This document shows, in pieces, positions 17,637 through 26,474 of a DNA stretch of 64,000 nt. A program made the translations under genes and the position numbers. The number at the start of each line of letters is the position of its first letter. Position 1 is the first letter of the stretch. The notes below the pieces were generated by a model, which saw nothing but the letters and a program-made list of their open reading frames with translations, did not search any database and was not told the DNA's origin. Source of the stretch: Streptomyces sp. Mut1. GTDB lineage: Bacteria > Actinomycetota > Actinomycetes > Streptomycetales > Streptomycetaceae. The stretch covers positions 5,157,501-5,221,500 of the forward strand of contig NZ_CP120997.1 of the NCBI RefSeq assembly GCF_030719295.1, in the 5' to 3' direction.

Positions 17637-18424
17637 CGCTCGTCGTCCGAACGCCGGCGCTCGCGCTCGAAGCGCTGGTGGACCGTACCGCTGTTGTCGC
17701 CCGCCGTGAACTGCACGCCGGTGTTGTCCCCCTCGAAGTGGGGTGCGTTGTATTGCGGTCCGCGACCGGTGTTCACCGGCCCCTGTGGCTCGTTGACGAA
17801 GGTGCCGAGGTCTCCGTTGAGGTTGCCGATACCGCCGCGTACGCGTTGTTCCATGTCGCGTGCCTGCATCCTGACGCGCCCGCGGTCCTTGGCCGACTTC
17901 TTGCGGGACTTCGCCTCCGCCCGCTCCCGTGCCGCACGGGCGTCCCGGTCCTCCTCGCCCAGCTCCGGCAGCAGCCGGGCGAGGGCGTCGCCGATCGCCG
18001 CCAGATCCGACTCGGCGTTTCGGTGGTCGAACCGCCTGTACTGGCAGTCCGCCAGCTCTCGCAGGTCCTCCGGGAGGACGGCGGGGTCGATCCGGGTGGC
18101 CTTTCCTACGAGCACGGGAATCACCAGGACTCCGCGGTCGAGCGCCGTCTCGATCTCGCGCCGGGTCCAGTCCTGCCGGGCCTCCAGTGCGGGGCGGCCG
18201 TCGGCACCGCGCACCTCCGCCCAGCGCGGCCCGATGACGGCGAGGAGCGCCTGGCACTCCTCCACGGCCTTGACCAGCTCCGCCGGGTAGCGGTGTCCGG
18301 GCTCGATGGAGTTGCTGGCGAAGAAGACCCGCTCGCGGCCGAACCGGCGGGCGAGTTCCCGGTCGATGAGAGTCGCCGCTGATTCCTCATCGCCTGTGCG
18401 GTAGTTGACGAAGACGTCGGGCAT
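17633..18424 (-). CDS. TIR-domain effector with C-terminal signalling motif
   Basis: 263 residues from the ATG at 18424 (AAGAAGGGAA upstream, 7-base spacing). Residues 1-150 are a TIR domain: PDVFVNYRTGDEESAATLI, then VFFASNSIEPGHRYPAELVK. Glu49 in 'PAELVKAVEE' lines up with the catalytic Glu of plant and bacterial TIR NADases, so NAD cleavage is likely. A charged linker follows (about 170-200). The tail then carries NEPQGPVNTGRGPQYN (211-226) and two further short repeats, GDNTGVQF and GDNSGTVH. The first motif is shared with the N-terminus of the next protein. This is the first gene of a three-gene overlapping operon. Confidence 0.88.
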   Translation of the reverse strand: MPDVFVNYRTGDEESAATLIDRELARRFGRERVFFASNSIEPGHRYPAELVKAVEECQALLAVIGPRWAEVRGADGRPALEARQDWTRREIETALDRGVLVIPVLVGKATRIDPAVLPEDLRELADCQYRRFDHRNAESDLAAIGDALARLLPELGEEDRDARAARERAEAKSRKKSAKDRGRVRMQARDMEQRVRGGIGNLNGDLGTFVNEPQGPVNTGRGPQYNAPHFEGDNTGVQFTAGDNSGTVHQRFERERRRSDDER

Positions 18425-18706
18425 GAAGGTTCCCTTCTTGAGGTGAGGTGAGATGTGGGGGAGGTCCCCGGTCCGCCCGGGGCAAGAGGCCCGTGCGCAT
18501 GACGGCATGACGCGTCCACGCGTGGCGTACGGGGGAGGAAGGTGCGCCGCCCCGCTCTCACTGATCGCTGGCGGGCCCGAGAGGCCGGAGCGCGGTGTGA
18601 TGCGGTGGACGGGGATCAGGGGGTTGAGCAGAAGGGGGTGCCCGGCGGGCCGGGCAGCTTCCCTCGTGGTGTCGGCCGCCGGTACGGCCCGGTCGCGGAG
18701 CCGGTG

Positions 18707-19951
18707 TCAGTCCTGCGCGGGGGCGAGCACCCGGGCCAGCGCGGGCTGCAGATCGCGTACGGCCCGGCTGCTCCGGAACCGGTGGAGCTCCCGCGCGAGA
18801 CGCCGGACGTCGCTGTTCACCGTGGCCGAGGGCACGGCCGGCATGACCCCGAGGAGTTCTCCGGCGATCGTGCACGCATGCTCGACCTCCCCGGAGGCCG
18901 CGTGGGCCAGGGACCTGCGGAAGCCGTACCGGGCACGGGTGCGCAGGGCGTGCGCAGGGAGACGGTGGCACTCCCGGTCGAGGATCTCGGCGGCGGCCTT
19001 CGGCCGGCCGAGATCGTGCAGGCACCAACCGGTCGTCATCGCCGCCGGATCGTTCACATGGGTGGTGCCGATCACGGGTCCCGCGCTGTCGCGGACGTCG
19101 TCACCCGCGAGCAGCTCCCGCGCCCTGTCGAGGCTGCGCAGGCAGTCGCGTTCCTCGCCGACGAGAGCGTGTCCCTGCGCCTCCCGCTGAGCCGCGAGTC
19201 CCCGGATGCGGGGCGGGAGGTCGTCGCGCTGCGCCCGGCGGGCCAGAGTGACGGTGGTCGCGGCGTCGCCGTCGTAGAGCGTGACCAGGGCGCGTCGCAC
19301 GAGCGCGTACGAACCCAGGTACGGATCGCCCCCGGCGCGCGCCAGTTCGGCGGCCTCGCCGGTCCAGCCGAGCGCCGCGCCGGTGTCCCCGGCCTCCTGG
19401 GCCATCCAGCCGGTGAACTCCGCGAACCGCGAGGCGAGCAGGAGCGCGGGGGTGCGTGTGGCAGAGGGGCTGCCGGCGGCCAGCCCGGCGACCGTACGAG
19501 TCTGCGTCTCCAGGAGGGGAAGCAGCAGCTTCGGGGCGGTGGACTGGCCGAGTTGGCGAAGCTGGTCGAACTGCGCCCGGAAGGACAGAAGGAGAGGACC
19601 GGCGGCGGAGTGCGGCTGACCTCCGCCCTTGAGCCCGAGATCGATCAGCGACCCCGTGCCCGCCGCGAGGACCGCCCGGCGCCCGACCTGCCAGAGGCTC
19701 GGGGCAGGGGCTTCGGCCGTGTCCGGCGCGGAATCGGGGCGGGCGGCCAGGCGCTCCAGTTCGCCCTTCGCGCCGAGGAAGGCGTCGCATCGCCGGGCCA
19801 GTTCGGACGATGCCGTACGCCCGCCGCGCTCGACCTTGCTGAGGTGGCCCTTGTCGTAGTTGAGCGCCATGGCGAAGTCGGCCAGGGACAGCCCCGCCTC
19901 CTGCCGTAATCGGCGCAGTTCCGGGCCGAAGTGTGAAGGTGTGCTCGTCAT
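18707..19951 (-). CDS. XRE-family regulator with helical C-terminal domain
   Basis: 414 residues from the ATG at 19951, with GGGGGAG upstream. Residues about 8-62 are an XRE helix-turn-helix (LRRLRQEAGLSLADFAMALN, GHLSKVERGGRTASS). The remainder is a TPR-like helical array of the kind common in large Streptomyces XRE proteins (VTLARRAQRDDLPPRIRGLA; CLRSLDRARELLAGDDV). The gene precedes the TIR operon on the same strand with a 282-base gap, so it may regulate that operon or be unrelated. Many such regulators control neighbouring toxic or developmental genes; that link is only positional here. Confidence 0.85.
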   Translation of the reverse strand: MTSTPSHFGPELRRLRQEAGLSLADFAMALNYDKGHLSKVERGGRTASSELARRCDAFLGAKGELERLAARPDSAPDTAEAPAPSLWQVGRRAVLAAGTGSLIDLGLKGGGQPHSAAGPLLLSFRAQFDQLRQLGQSTAPKLLLPLLETQTRTVAGLAAGSPSATRTPALLLASRFAEFTGWMAQEAGDTGAALGWTGEAAELARAGGDPYLGSYALVRRALVTLYDGDAATTVTLARRAQRDDLPPRIRGLAAQREAQGHALVGEERDCLRSLDRARELLAGDDVRDSAGPVIGTTHVNDPAAMTTGWCLHDLGRPKAAAEILDRECHRLPAHALRTRARYGFRRSLAHAASGEVEHACTIAGELLGVMPAVPSATVNSDVRRLARELHRFRSSRAVRDLQPALARVLAPAQD

Positions 19952-20240
19952 CGGACTCCCCCTCGAACAGTGACCGTGAGAGCCGTGTGCCCTCACGGGG
20001 GACTTTCGTTCGACGTTCACCGGCGACGCGGAGACCGGCGGCGAACACCCTTGGTGAGGGGTTCGTTCCGCTCCGCATCCAAGAGCGAGTCTGGCACGAG
20101 GTGCGGTTCAGGGATCAAGATTTGGCAGGGTTGCCTGTTGCCTCTTCTGTCCGGCGAGGCGGGACGTGTCGCATGGCGAAGGCCCCTCCGCAGGAGTACC
20201 GCGCCCCCGCGGAGAGGCCGAACCGCTCACCTGTGTGGCG

Positions 20241-20957
20241 TCAGCAGACGCCGAGGTCCTCCCAGACGCCCCACTCGCCGGTGGTGCCGGGCTGGTCGCC
20301 CTGGACCCACCACTTGGCGCGCCAGGTGTGGCCGTTGTACGAGACGGTGTCGCCGCCGTTGTAGACGCGGCCGGCGTCCCAGGCCGCGGTGGCGCAGTCG
20401 CCCGGGTCGCCGTCGTCGCCGCCGCCGGGGTTCTCGCCGCCGCCGCCGATCTGGACGTCGATGCAGGCGTAGAACGCGTTGGCCGTGTCGGAGATGTTCC
20501 AGACGGCGAGGACCTTCTGGCGGCCGGAGAAGCTGCCGAAGTTCACGTGGTGGGTCTTGGTGGCGCCGGGCTGGGCGCCGTTGTCGTTGAACTCGGCGAT
20601 CTTGGAGTTGCCGATGTAGTACTGCCAGGTGCTCGTGGCGTGGCGGGCCGTCAGGGTCCAGGAGAAGTCGGTCGAGCTGCCGACCGACGTGGCCTTCCAG
20701 CCCTTGTTGTCGTTGTCCAGCTCGGCGAACTGCGCGTTGCCGCCGCTGCAGCTCATGAGGCCCTTGGGGCCCTCGACGCTCTGCGGCTCGTACTTGATCT
20801 GGCCGCAGTCGACGACGCCCGAGGCGCACTGGGCCTGGCGGCTCGGCGGGTTGGAGACGTATCCGTGGGCACTGGCCGTGGCGGCCGGCAGGGCCACCGC
20901 GAGCAGGGGGGCGACTCCGGCACCGATCACGAGGGCCAGTCTTCGCTTCGCGTTCAT
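20241..20957 (-). CDS. AA10 lytic polysaccharide monooxygenase with CBM5/12
   Basis: 238 residues. A signal peptide is cut after TASA (residue 30), which exposes His31 as the mature N-terminus (HGYVSNPPSRQ), as copper-dependent LPMOs require. The second histidine-brace residue is His106 in TARHATSTWQYYI. The catalytic domain runs to about 170. A Gly/Asp linker and a C-terminal CBM5/12-type chitin-binding module follow (TAAWDAGRVYNGGDTVSYNG; GEWGVWEDLGVC). The enzyme oxidatively cleaves crystalline chitin outside the cell. A DasR-like site lies about 180 bases upstream. ATG 20957 has a good spacing to GGAGTT. Confidence 0.94.
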   Translation of the reverse strand: MNAKRRLALVIGAGVAPLLAVALPAATASAHGYVSNPPSRQAQCASGVVDCGQIKYEPQSVEGPKGLMSCSGGNAQFAELDNDNKGWKATSVGSSTDFSWTLTARHATSTWQYYIGNSKIAEFNDNGAQPGATKTHHVNFGSFSGRQKVLAVWNISDTANAFYACIDVQIGGGGENPGGGDDGDPGDCATAAWDAGRVYNGGDTVSYNGHTWRAKWWVQGDQPGTTGEWGVWEDLGVC

Positions 20958-21138
20958 GCCAACTCCTTCGCTGGGGACTGCCGCGGGGTGACGGCAGCGG
21001 TCGGACGCGCCCGCACCGGTGCGGCCTCGTGTGGGGAGTGCTGAACACGGTGAGGGCATGGGTGCGGCCGGTGGCGAGGGGGCGCCGCCCGCAGCCCTTC
21101 GCGCGCCGTCGGCCGCTTCCGCGACCGAGGCTCACCTT

Positions 21139-21153
21139 CAGGTCTAGACCATA
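21139..21153 (-). promoter_or_regulatory. DasR-responsive element (dre)-like operator
   Basis: Read on the minus strand, this contains TGGTCTAGACCT, the 12-base motif repeated in Streptomyces chitinase promoters; its core GGTCTAGACC is a perfect palindrome. The DasR regulator represses chitinolytic genes through such sites until amino-sugar signals release it. The site lies between the LAL regulator stop and the AA10 start, where the oxidase promoter must be. Confidence 0.82.
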
Positions 21154-21207
21154 CTCATGGGCGTGTCCTCGTCAAGGGACTGCGCACCCAACTCCCCTGA
21201 TCGCGAC

Positions 21208-24096
21208 TCACGTTGCCGGGCGGGCCATGACGATTCGGGTGATCTCCACGCGCGACTTCGCGCCCAGCTTGCGATAGGCGCGGGTGAGCGCCGCCTCCAC
21301 CGTCTTCACGCTGAGCGTCAGACCCGCCGCGATCTCCCGGTTCGTCGCGCCCTGCGCCACCCGCGTCACCACACTGCGCTCCGTCGAACTCAGCCGCTCC
21401 GGCCACGCGTTGCCCTCCAGGTGCGGGAACGACGCCTCCTCGCCCCGGTCCCGCTCCGTCCGTACACCCGCGACCCAGGCCCGCGCGCCCGCCGCCGTGA
21501 AGATGCGCAGCGCCTGGGCGAAGGCCGCGCGGGAAGCGCCCTCGTCACCGAGGCGGCGGCGGACGCGGCCGAGCGCCACATGGGCGCGGGCCTCCTCCAG
21601 GGGGTAGCCGGCCGCCCGCAGGCGCCCCGCCGCGTCCTCGTAGCCCGCGGCGGCCGCCCCGAGGCGACCGCGCTCCTCGGCGACCGTCGCCGCCGCCCGG
21701 TCCAGGGCGGCGAGGGTGCCGGTCCTGCCGAGCCGGGCGGCCTGGGCGCGGGCCCGGTCGCCGACCGACTCCGCCTCGTCCACCGCCCCGCTGCGGGCCA
21801 GCGCCTCGACGAGGTCGGCGTGCCAGCGGCGGGTCGCGGGGTCGCCCTGGCCCTGGGCGCTCTCCATCTCGGCGGTACGGCGCAGCAGCTGGGCGGCCTG
21901 CCCGTACTGGCCGCTGAACAGCCTGATCCGGCCCTCGGCGTGCAGCGCCCTGGGCAGGAACAGCCGGTCGTCGTCGTCCTCGCTGTGCCGCCTGGCCGCC
22001 TCCGCCGCCGCCAGGCCCTGGCTCAGGCTGCCGCCCGCGGTCTCGGCGAGGGCGACCGCGTACCAGGCGGGCCCCTGGCTCAGCCCCGCCCGTTCGGCGA
22101 TCCGCAGGCTCTGACGGGCCATCGACAACCCCTGCCGGCAGCGCCCGCGCTGGATCTCCAGCTGGGCCAGGCCGATCAGGCACTGGCTCAGACAGTCCGC
22201 CGAACCGCGCTGACGCAGGGTGTACACGAGCGTCCGCAGCTCCGCCCGCGCCTCCTCCAGCTGGTCGTGCACCAGATGGAAGCGGTGCTTGAGATAGATC
22301 GGCCCGTTGTGGTGGCTCATCGCGTACGCGTCGTGGGGCGCGGCGAGTGCGGCGGTGAGCGTCGACTCCGCCTCGGGCAGGCCCAGGAAGAGTTCCAGGG
22401 CCGCCTGCTGGGTCAGCGCCAGCACCTCCGTGCGCCGGTCGCCCGCCCGCGCGGCGAGCCCGGCCGCCCGTGCGGCGTGGTCGCGCGCCCGCCGCGCCGA
22501 GCCGCCCACCATCCACGCGTGCCAGCTCATGCGGTAGTGCAGCGGGGCCAGCAGCCCGGGATCGCGCCCCGCGTCCCGTACCGCCTCGGGGAACACGTCC
22601 GCGACCTCCGACATCGCCTGGCCCGAGGAGTCCACCACCACGTTCCAGGCACGCACCCGGTCGGCGGGCCGGACCGCCTCCCGCAGCACCTCGTACGCCA
22701 GTTGCCGGGCGAAGCCGAAGTCGCCCGCGTCCAGCCCGTCCTCCGCGGCCGTGAGCCGGCGGCCGATGCCGGTGGGTGTCCCGTCGGCCGGGGTGTACTG
22801 CGCCGCGAGCCGCCCGAACCGGGCCGCCGTCCCCGGTGCGCCCCGGCGCCGGGCCGCGGCCGCCGCCTCGACCAGCCGGTCCGCCACCGCCGGGTCCGGG
22901 CCCGCCGTCAGCCGGGCGAGGTGATGGGCGCGCTCGACCGGGTCGTCGGCGGCCCCGGCCAGGGCGCGGTGCGCGTCCATCCGCAGCGCGTACGGGGCCC
23001 GCGCCGCCAGGACCAACGGCGTGAGCGGGTCGGGGAAGCCGAGCGTGCCGTGGTCCCGCGCCCGCAGCAGGCCGTGCCGTACGCAGGTGTCGACATCGGC
23101 GTCCGCGTACCGGCAGCCCGCCCGCCGCAGCAGCTCCACCGTCGGGCGGACGGCGGCGCTCGCGGTGAGCAGCATCTGCTGGGCCCGCGCCGGCAGCGCC
23201 TCCACCCGCTCCAGGAGCGGACGGCTCAGGGACTCGGGGACGGGCAGCGGCTCCGAGGAGTCGGGGAGGGGCGCGCCGGAGGAGACCGCCGCGTGGAGGG
23301 CGGCGGACAGTTCCAGGGCCGTACGGGGATTTCCCGCGCCGGCCTCGTGCAGGCGCGCGGTCAGCCGCGGCGGCCAGGGGCCCTCGCCGTGCGCGTCCAG
23401 CACTTCGGCGATCTCGCGGACGGTCAGGGGTTCGAGCGGCAGCGTACGGAGCGGCTGCGGGCACAGCTCCGGGGCCGTCGCACGGTCCGGCCGCGGGACC
23501 TCGTCGGACGGGGCGAGCGGCGTACGCAGGGCGGCGAGTACGGCGTACCCGGGCACGCTGCGGCGGGCGAGGAACAGCAGGACCCGGGCCGTCGGCTCGT
23601 CCAGCCACTGCGCGTCGTCGACGACCACCAGCAGGGGGCCGGTCCCGGCGAGCGCGGCCAGGACCTTGCGCACGGCGATGCGCAGGACCAGCGCGTCCCG
23701 GCCCGTGGTGGGGTCGGCTCCGGCGGGCGGCGTGCGGCGCAGGAGCGCGCCTTCGAGCAGGGCCCGTTCCTGGGCGGCCAGACCGGCCAGCGGGGCGTCG
23801 CCGGCCGTGGCCAGCAGGTCGATGAGGCCGAGGAAGGGGCTGTCCCGGTCGGACGAGGCCGGCGCACAGCGCAGGACGCGGTGCCCGCGCGCCGCGAACT
23901 CGTCGGCGAGTTGGGTCACCGTCGTGCTCCGGCCGATGCCCTCGGGGCCGGTGAGCAGGACACCGCCGCCGCCCTCCAGGTGGGCGCGGGCCGCGTGGCG
24001 CAGGGCGTCCCGGCCCGAGGTGCGGGAGCCCGGGGTGCGGGAGCCCGGGGTACGGGAGTCGGCGGTACGGAGACGGTCGGTTCTGGAGCGGGTCAT
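21208..24096 (-). CDS. LAL-type LuxR transcriptional regulator (ATP-binding, HTH)
   Basis: 962 residues. An N-terminal AAA-type domain has a Walker A-like GPEGIGRST (50-58; Arg replaces the usual Lys) and a Walker B-like LLVVVDDAQWLD (about 160). A long helical repeat region follows. The C-terminus is a LuxR helix-turn-helix (about 895-957: LSSTERSVVTRVAQGATNRE, LSVKTVEAALTRAYRKLGAK). The first 30 residues hold an imperfect PGSRT repeat. LAL proteins are activators of secondary-metabolism or catabolic genes. Here the gene sits between two genes for secreted chitin-binding enzymes, so control of that block is a reasonable guess. Confidence 0.9.
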   Translation of the reverse strand: MTRSRTDRLRTADSRTPGSRTPGSRTSGRDALRHAARAHLEGGGGVLLTGPEGIGRSTTVTQLADEFAARGHRVLRCAPASSDRDSPFLGLIDLLATAGDAPLAGLAAQERALLEGALLRRTPPAGADPTTGRDALVLRIAVRKVLAALAGTGPLLVVVDDAQWLDEPTARVLLFLARRSVPGYAVLAALRTPLAPSDEVPRPDRATAPELCPQPLRTLPLEPLTVREIAEVLDAHGEGPWPPRLTARLHEAGAGNPRTALELSAALHAAVSSGAPLPDSSEPLPVPESLSRPLLERVEALPARAQQMLLTASAAVRPTVELLRRAGCRYADADVDTCVRHGLLRARDHGTLGFPDPLTPLVLAARAPYALRMDAHRALAGAADDPVERAHHLARLTAGPDPAVADRLVEAAAAARRRGAPGTAARFGRLAAQYTPADGTPTGIGRRLTAAEDGLDAGDFGFARQLAYEVLREAVRPADRVRAWNVVVDSSGQAMSEVADVFPEAVRDAGRDPGLLAPLHYRMSWHAWMVGGSARRARDHAARAAGLAARAGDRRTEVLALTQQAALELFLGLPEAESTLTAALAAPHDAYAMSHHNGPIYLKHRFHLVHDQLEEARAELRTLVYTLRQRGSADCLSQCLIGLAQLEIQRGRCRQGLSMARQSLRIAERAGLSQGPAWYAVALAETAGGSLSQGLAAAEAARRHSEDDDDRLFLPRALHAEGRIRLFSGQYGQAAQLLRRTAEMESAQGQGDPATRRWHADLVEALARSGAVDEAESVGDRARAQAARLGRTGTLAALDRAAATVAEERGRLGAAAAGYEDAAGRLRAAGYPLEEARAHVALGRVRRRLGDEGASRAAFAQALRIFTAAGARAWVAGVRTERDRGEEASFPHLEGNAWPERLSSTERSVVTRVAQGATNREIAAGLTLSVKTVEAALTRAYRKLGAKSRVEITRIVMARPAT

Positions 24097-24296
24097 CGGG
24101 GGCCCCTCTGCGCGCAGCCTTCTTCCCCGCTGCCCGTGCAGCAGGGCCCGCCCATGACCGACCGAATGTAGGGCCGGGCGGGGGCGGGGTCAACGGTGCA
24201 CTCCCGGACGCGGGTTGACCGGTCACGGCGCGGCGGGGCACGCGCCGTGACCGGTGGTCCGGTGTCAGGTGCTCAGGTGCTCAGGTGCTCAGGGGG

Positions 24297-26474
24297 TCAG
24301 CAGGGGCCGCTGTCCGTCCAGACGGCCCAGGAGCCCGGGGCGCCCGGCTCCGCTCCGGTCGAGTACCACTGCGAGGTGTAGGTGTGGCCGTTGTAGGAGA
24401 CCTGGTCGCCCGGCGTGTAGCCGGTGGTCGCGTTCCAGGCGGGCAGGTCGCCGCAGCCCTCGGGCGGGTTGCCGCCGCCCGTGACGGTCCAGGTGAAGGC
24501 CGCCGTGCCCGTGGCGCCGGCGGGGTTCTTCGCGGTGACGGTCACGGCGGAGGTGCCGGCGGTGGTCGGGGTGCCGGTGACGCGGCCGGTGGAGGAGCTG
24601 ATCGACAGGCCCGCGGGCAGGCCGCTCGCGCTGTAGGTGAGGGCCTGGCCGCCCGGGTCGCTCGCCTGGATCTGCACGCTGACGGCGGTGCCGACGGCGC
24701 TCGTCTGGTTGCCGGGGTTGGTCACCGAAGGCGAACCGGGCTGGCTGCCGCAGGTGCCGGGGACCGGGTCCGCCCCGGTGACGCTGACCGCCGCCCAGGC
24801 CGCGTCGATGGTGTTGTACTCGGTGCAGTGGGCGCCGTAGAGGTCGGCCGCCGCCTTCAGCGAGTCGATGCGGGCCTGGTGGTAGTTCTCCCGGCTGTTG
24901 GCGTACGAGGCCAGCGCCTTGAACCAGATCTTGCCGGCCTTGTCGTTGCCGATCCCGTTGACCGTGGAGTTGTTGCAGGTCGGGCTGTTGCCGTAGCCGT
25001 GGTTGCCGCTGCCGACGGCCGCCAGGAAGAACCAGTGGTTCAGCGGGCCCATCGAGTAGTGCGGGTCGAGGCTGCCGTTGTTGCTGTTCCAGCAGTCGGG
25101 CGACGCGCCGTCCAGCGAGGGCTGGTTCATCCAGCGCAGCGGCTGGTTGTTGCCGCTGATGTTGATCAGCTCGCCCATGGTGTAGTCGGGCTTGTCGACC
25201 GGGCTGTTGGCGTAGAACTCCACCAGTGTGCCGAAGATGTCGCTGGTGCCCTCGTTCATCCCGCCGGTCTCACCGGTCTCGTCCCAGCCGGTGAGCGCGC
25301 CGCTCACGCCGTGCGCCATCTCGTGCCCGGCGACGTCGAGTTCGACCAGCGGGCGCTGGTTGCCCTGGCCGTCCCCGTACGTCATCTGGCTGCCGTCCCA
25401 GAAGGCGTTCACGTACGCGTTGCCGTAGTGGGTCCGCGAGGGCACGCCCCGGCCGTCGCCGAAGATGCCGTTGCGGCCGTGGGCGGTCTTGAAGTAGTCG
25501 AACGTCATCGCCGCCCCGTAGTGGGCGTCGGCGCCGGCCGACGCGGGGTCGCTCGCGGAGCCGTTGCCGAAGGTGCCGGTGGAGCTGGTGAAGACGGAAC
25601 CGGTGCCGCTGGTCGCGTGGTTGAGGTTGGTCGTGTAGCCGTTGCCGTGCGACGGGTCCTGGAGGGCATACCCACCGCCGGTCTGCGTGACGTCGAGCGA
25701 CACCTGCCCGCTGTAGATCGTGCGGCCGGTGCCCGCGGTGGCGGCGGCCACCGCGACGGCCGGGGCCTTCGCCGCGGTGGCCGTACGGGCCGGGGCGGCG
25801 TCACCGGCGGCCGCGAAGGTGCTCACCTCGTCGCTGGTGCGGACGACCTCGCCGGAGCGCGCGTCCACCAGGACGTGCAGCCGGCTCGGGGTCTGGTCGG
25901 CGCGCACCCCGCTGACCACGGTCTCCCAGACCAGGGTGGCGTCGTCGTCGTTCAGCTGGACGGCCAGACGCGGCGCGGAGACCGAGTCGACCGAGCCCCG
26001 GAACGCCTTCTTCGACAGCTGGGAGGCGCGGGGCGCGGTGAGCTCGGGGGTGGTGGACACCGCGGGCGTGGCCCGCGCCGCCGTGGTCAGCGACTCGTAG
26101 GCGCCGTCCTGCTTCAGCCGTACGACGACATCGCCGCCGTAGGCGGGCAGGCCCTTGTACGTCCGGTCGAACCGTACGGAGGCGGAGCCGTCCCGGTCGA
26201 CCACCAGGTTCCGGACGGTGAAGGAGTCGGAGCCGCTGCGGTGGGCGGCCTGCCCGTGGGCCGCCAGGGCCTTCTTCGCGTCGGCCTCCACGTCCTTGCG
26301 GACGGCGGCCGAGGGCTGCGTCGTGTACGGGGCCGGGGCGAAGGCGTGGGGGCCCGCGGTCGGGGAGGGGACGGCGGGTGACGGGGCGGCCGTCGCCCCG
26401 GGCAGGGCGATGGCGGAGGCACACGCACAGGCCACAGTGGCCGTCAGAAGCCTCGCGGCTCTTCGTATGTACAT
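24297..26474 (-). CDS. Secreted M4 (thermolysin-like) metalloprotease with Ig-like and CBM5/12 modules
   Basis: 725 residues. A signal peptide (about 1-30) and an FTP/PepSY propeptide region (about 50-220) come first. The M4 catalytic domain has HEMAH at 384-388, the third zinc ligand Glu408 in GGMNEGTSDIFG, and the C-terminal active-site His in MGPLNHWFFLAA. A putative Ig-like domain of the He_PIG type follows (SYSASGLPAGLS-like segment, GTPTTAGTSAVTVTA). The end is a CBM5/12-type chitin-binding module (ATTGYTPGDQVSYNGHTYTS) similar to that of the nearby AA10 oxidase. It is likely to degrade protein associated with chitin. A DasR-like site lies about 227 bases upstream of the start. Confidence 0.93.
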   Translation of the reverse strand: MYIRRAARLLTATVACACASAIALPGATAAPSPAVPSPTAGPHAFAPAPYTTQPSAAVRKDVEADAKKALAAHGQAAHRSGSDSFTVRNLVVDRDGSASVRFDRTYKGLPAYGGDVVVRLKQDGAYESLTTAARATPAVSTTPELTAPRASQLSKKAFRGSVDSVSAPRLAVQLNDDDATLVWETVVSGVRADQTPSRLHVLVDARSGEVVRTSDEVSTFAAAGDAAPARTATAAKAPAVAVAAATAGTGRTIYSGQVSLDVTQTGGGYALQDPSHGNGYTTNLNHATSGTGSVFTSSTGTFGNGSASDPASAGADAHYGAAMTFDYFKTAHGRNGIFGDGRGVPSRTHYGNAYVNAFWDGSQMTYGDGQGNQRPLVELDVAGHEMAHGVSGALTGWDETGETGGMNEGTSDIFGTLVEFYANSPVDKPDYTMGELINISGNNQPLRWMNQPSLDGASPDCWNSNNGSLDPHYSMGPLNHWFFLAAVGSGNHGYGNSPTCNNSTVNGIGNDKAGKIWFKALASYANSRENYHQARIDSLKAAADLYGAHCTEYNTIDAAWAAVSVTGADPVPGTCGSQPGSPSVTNPGNQTSAVGTAVSVQIQASDPGGQALTYSASGLPAGLSISSSTGRVTGTPTTAGTSAVTVTAKNPAGATGTAAFTWTVTGGGNPPEGCGDLPAWNATTGYTPGDQVSYNGHTYTSQWYSTGAEPGAPGSWAVWTDSGPC

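Noticed and set aside
17633..18424. TIR gene as part of a Thoeris system.
   Set aside because: No ThsA-type SIR2/SLOG or other Thoeris effector is nearby; the partners are a P-loop-like helical protein and a membrane protein.
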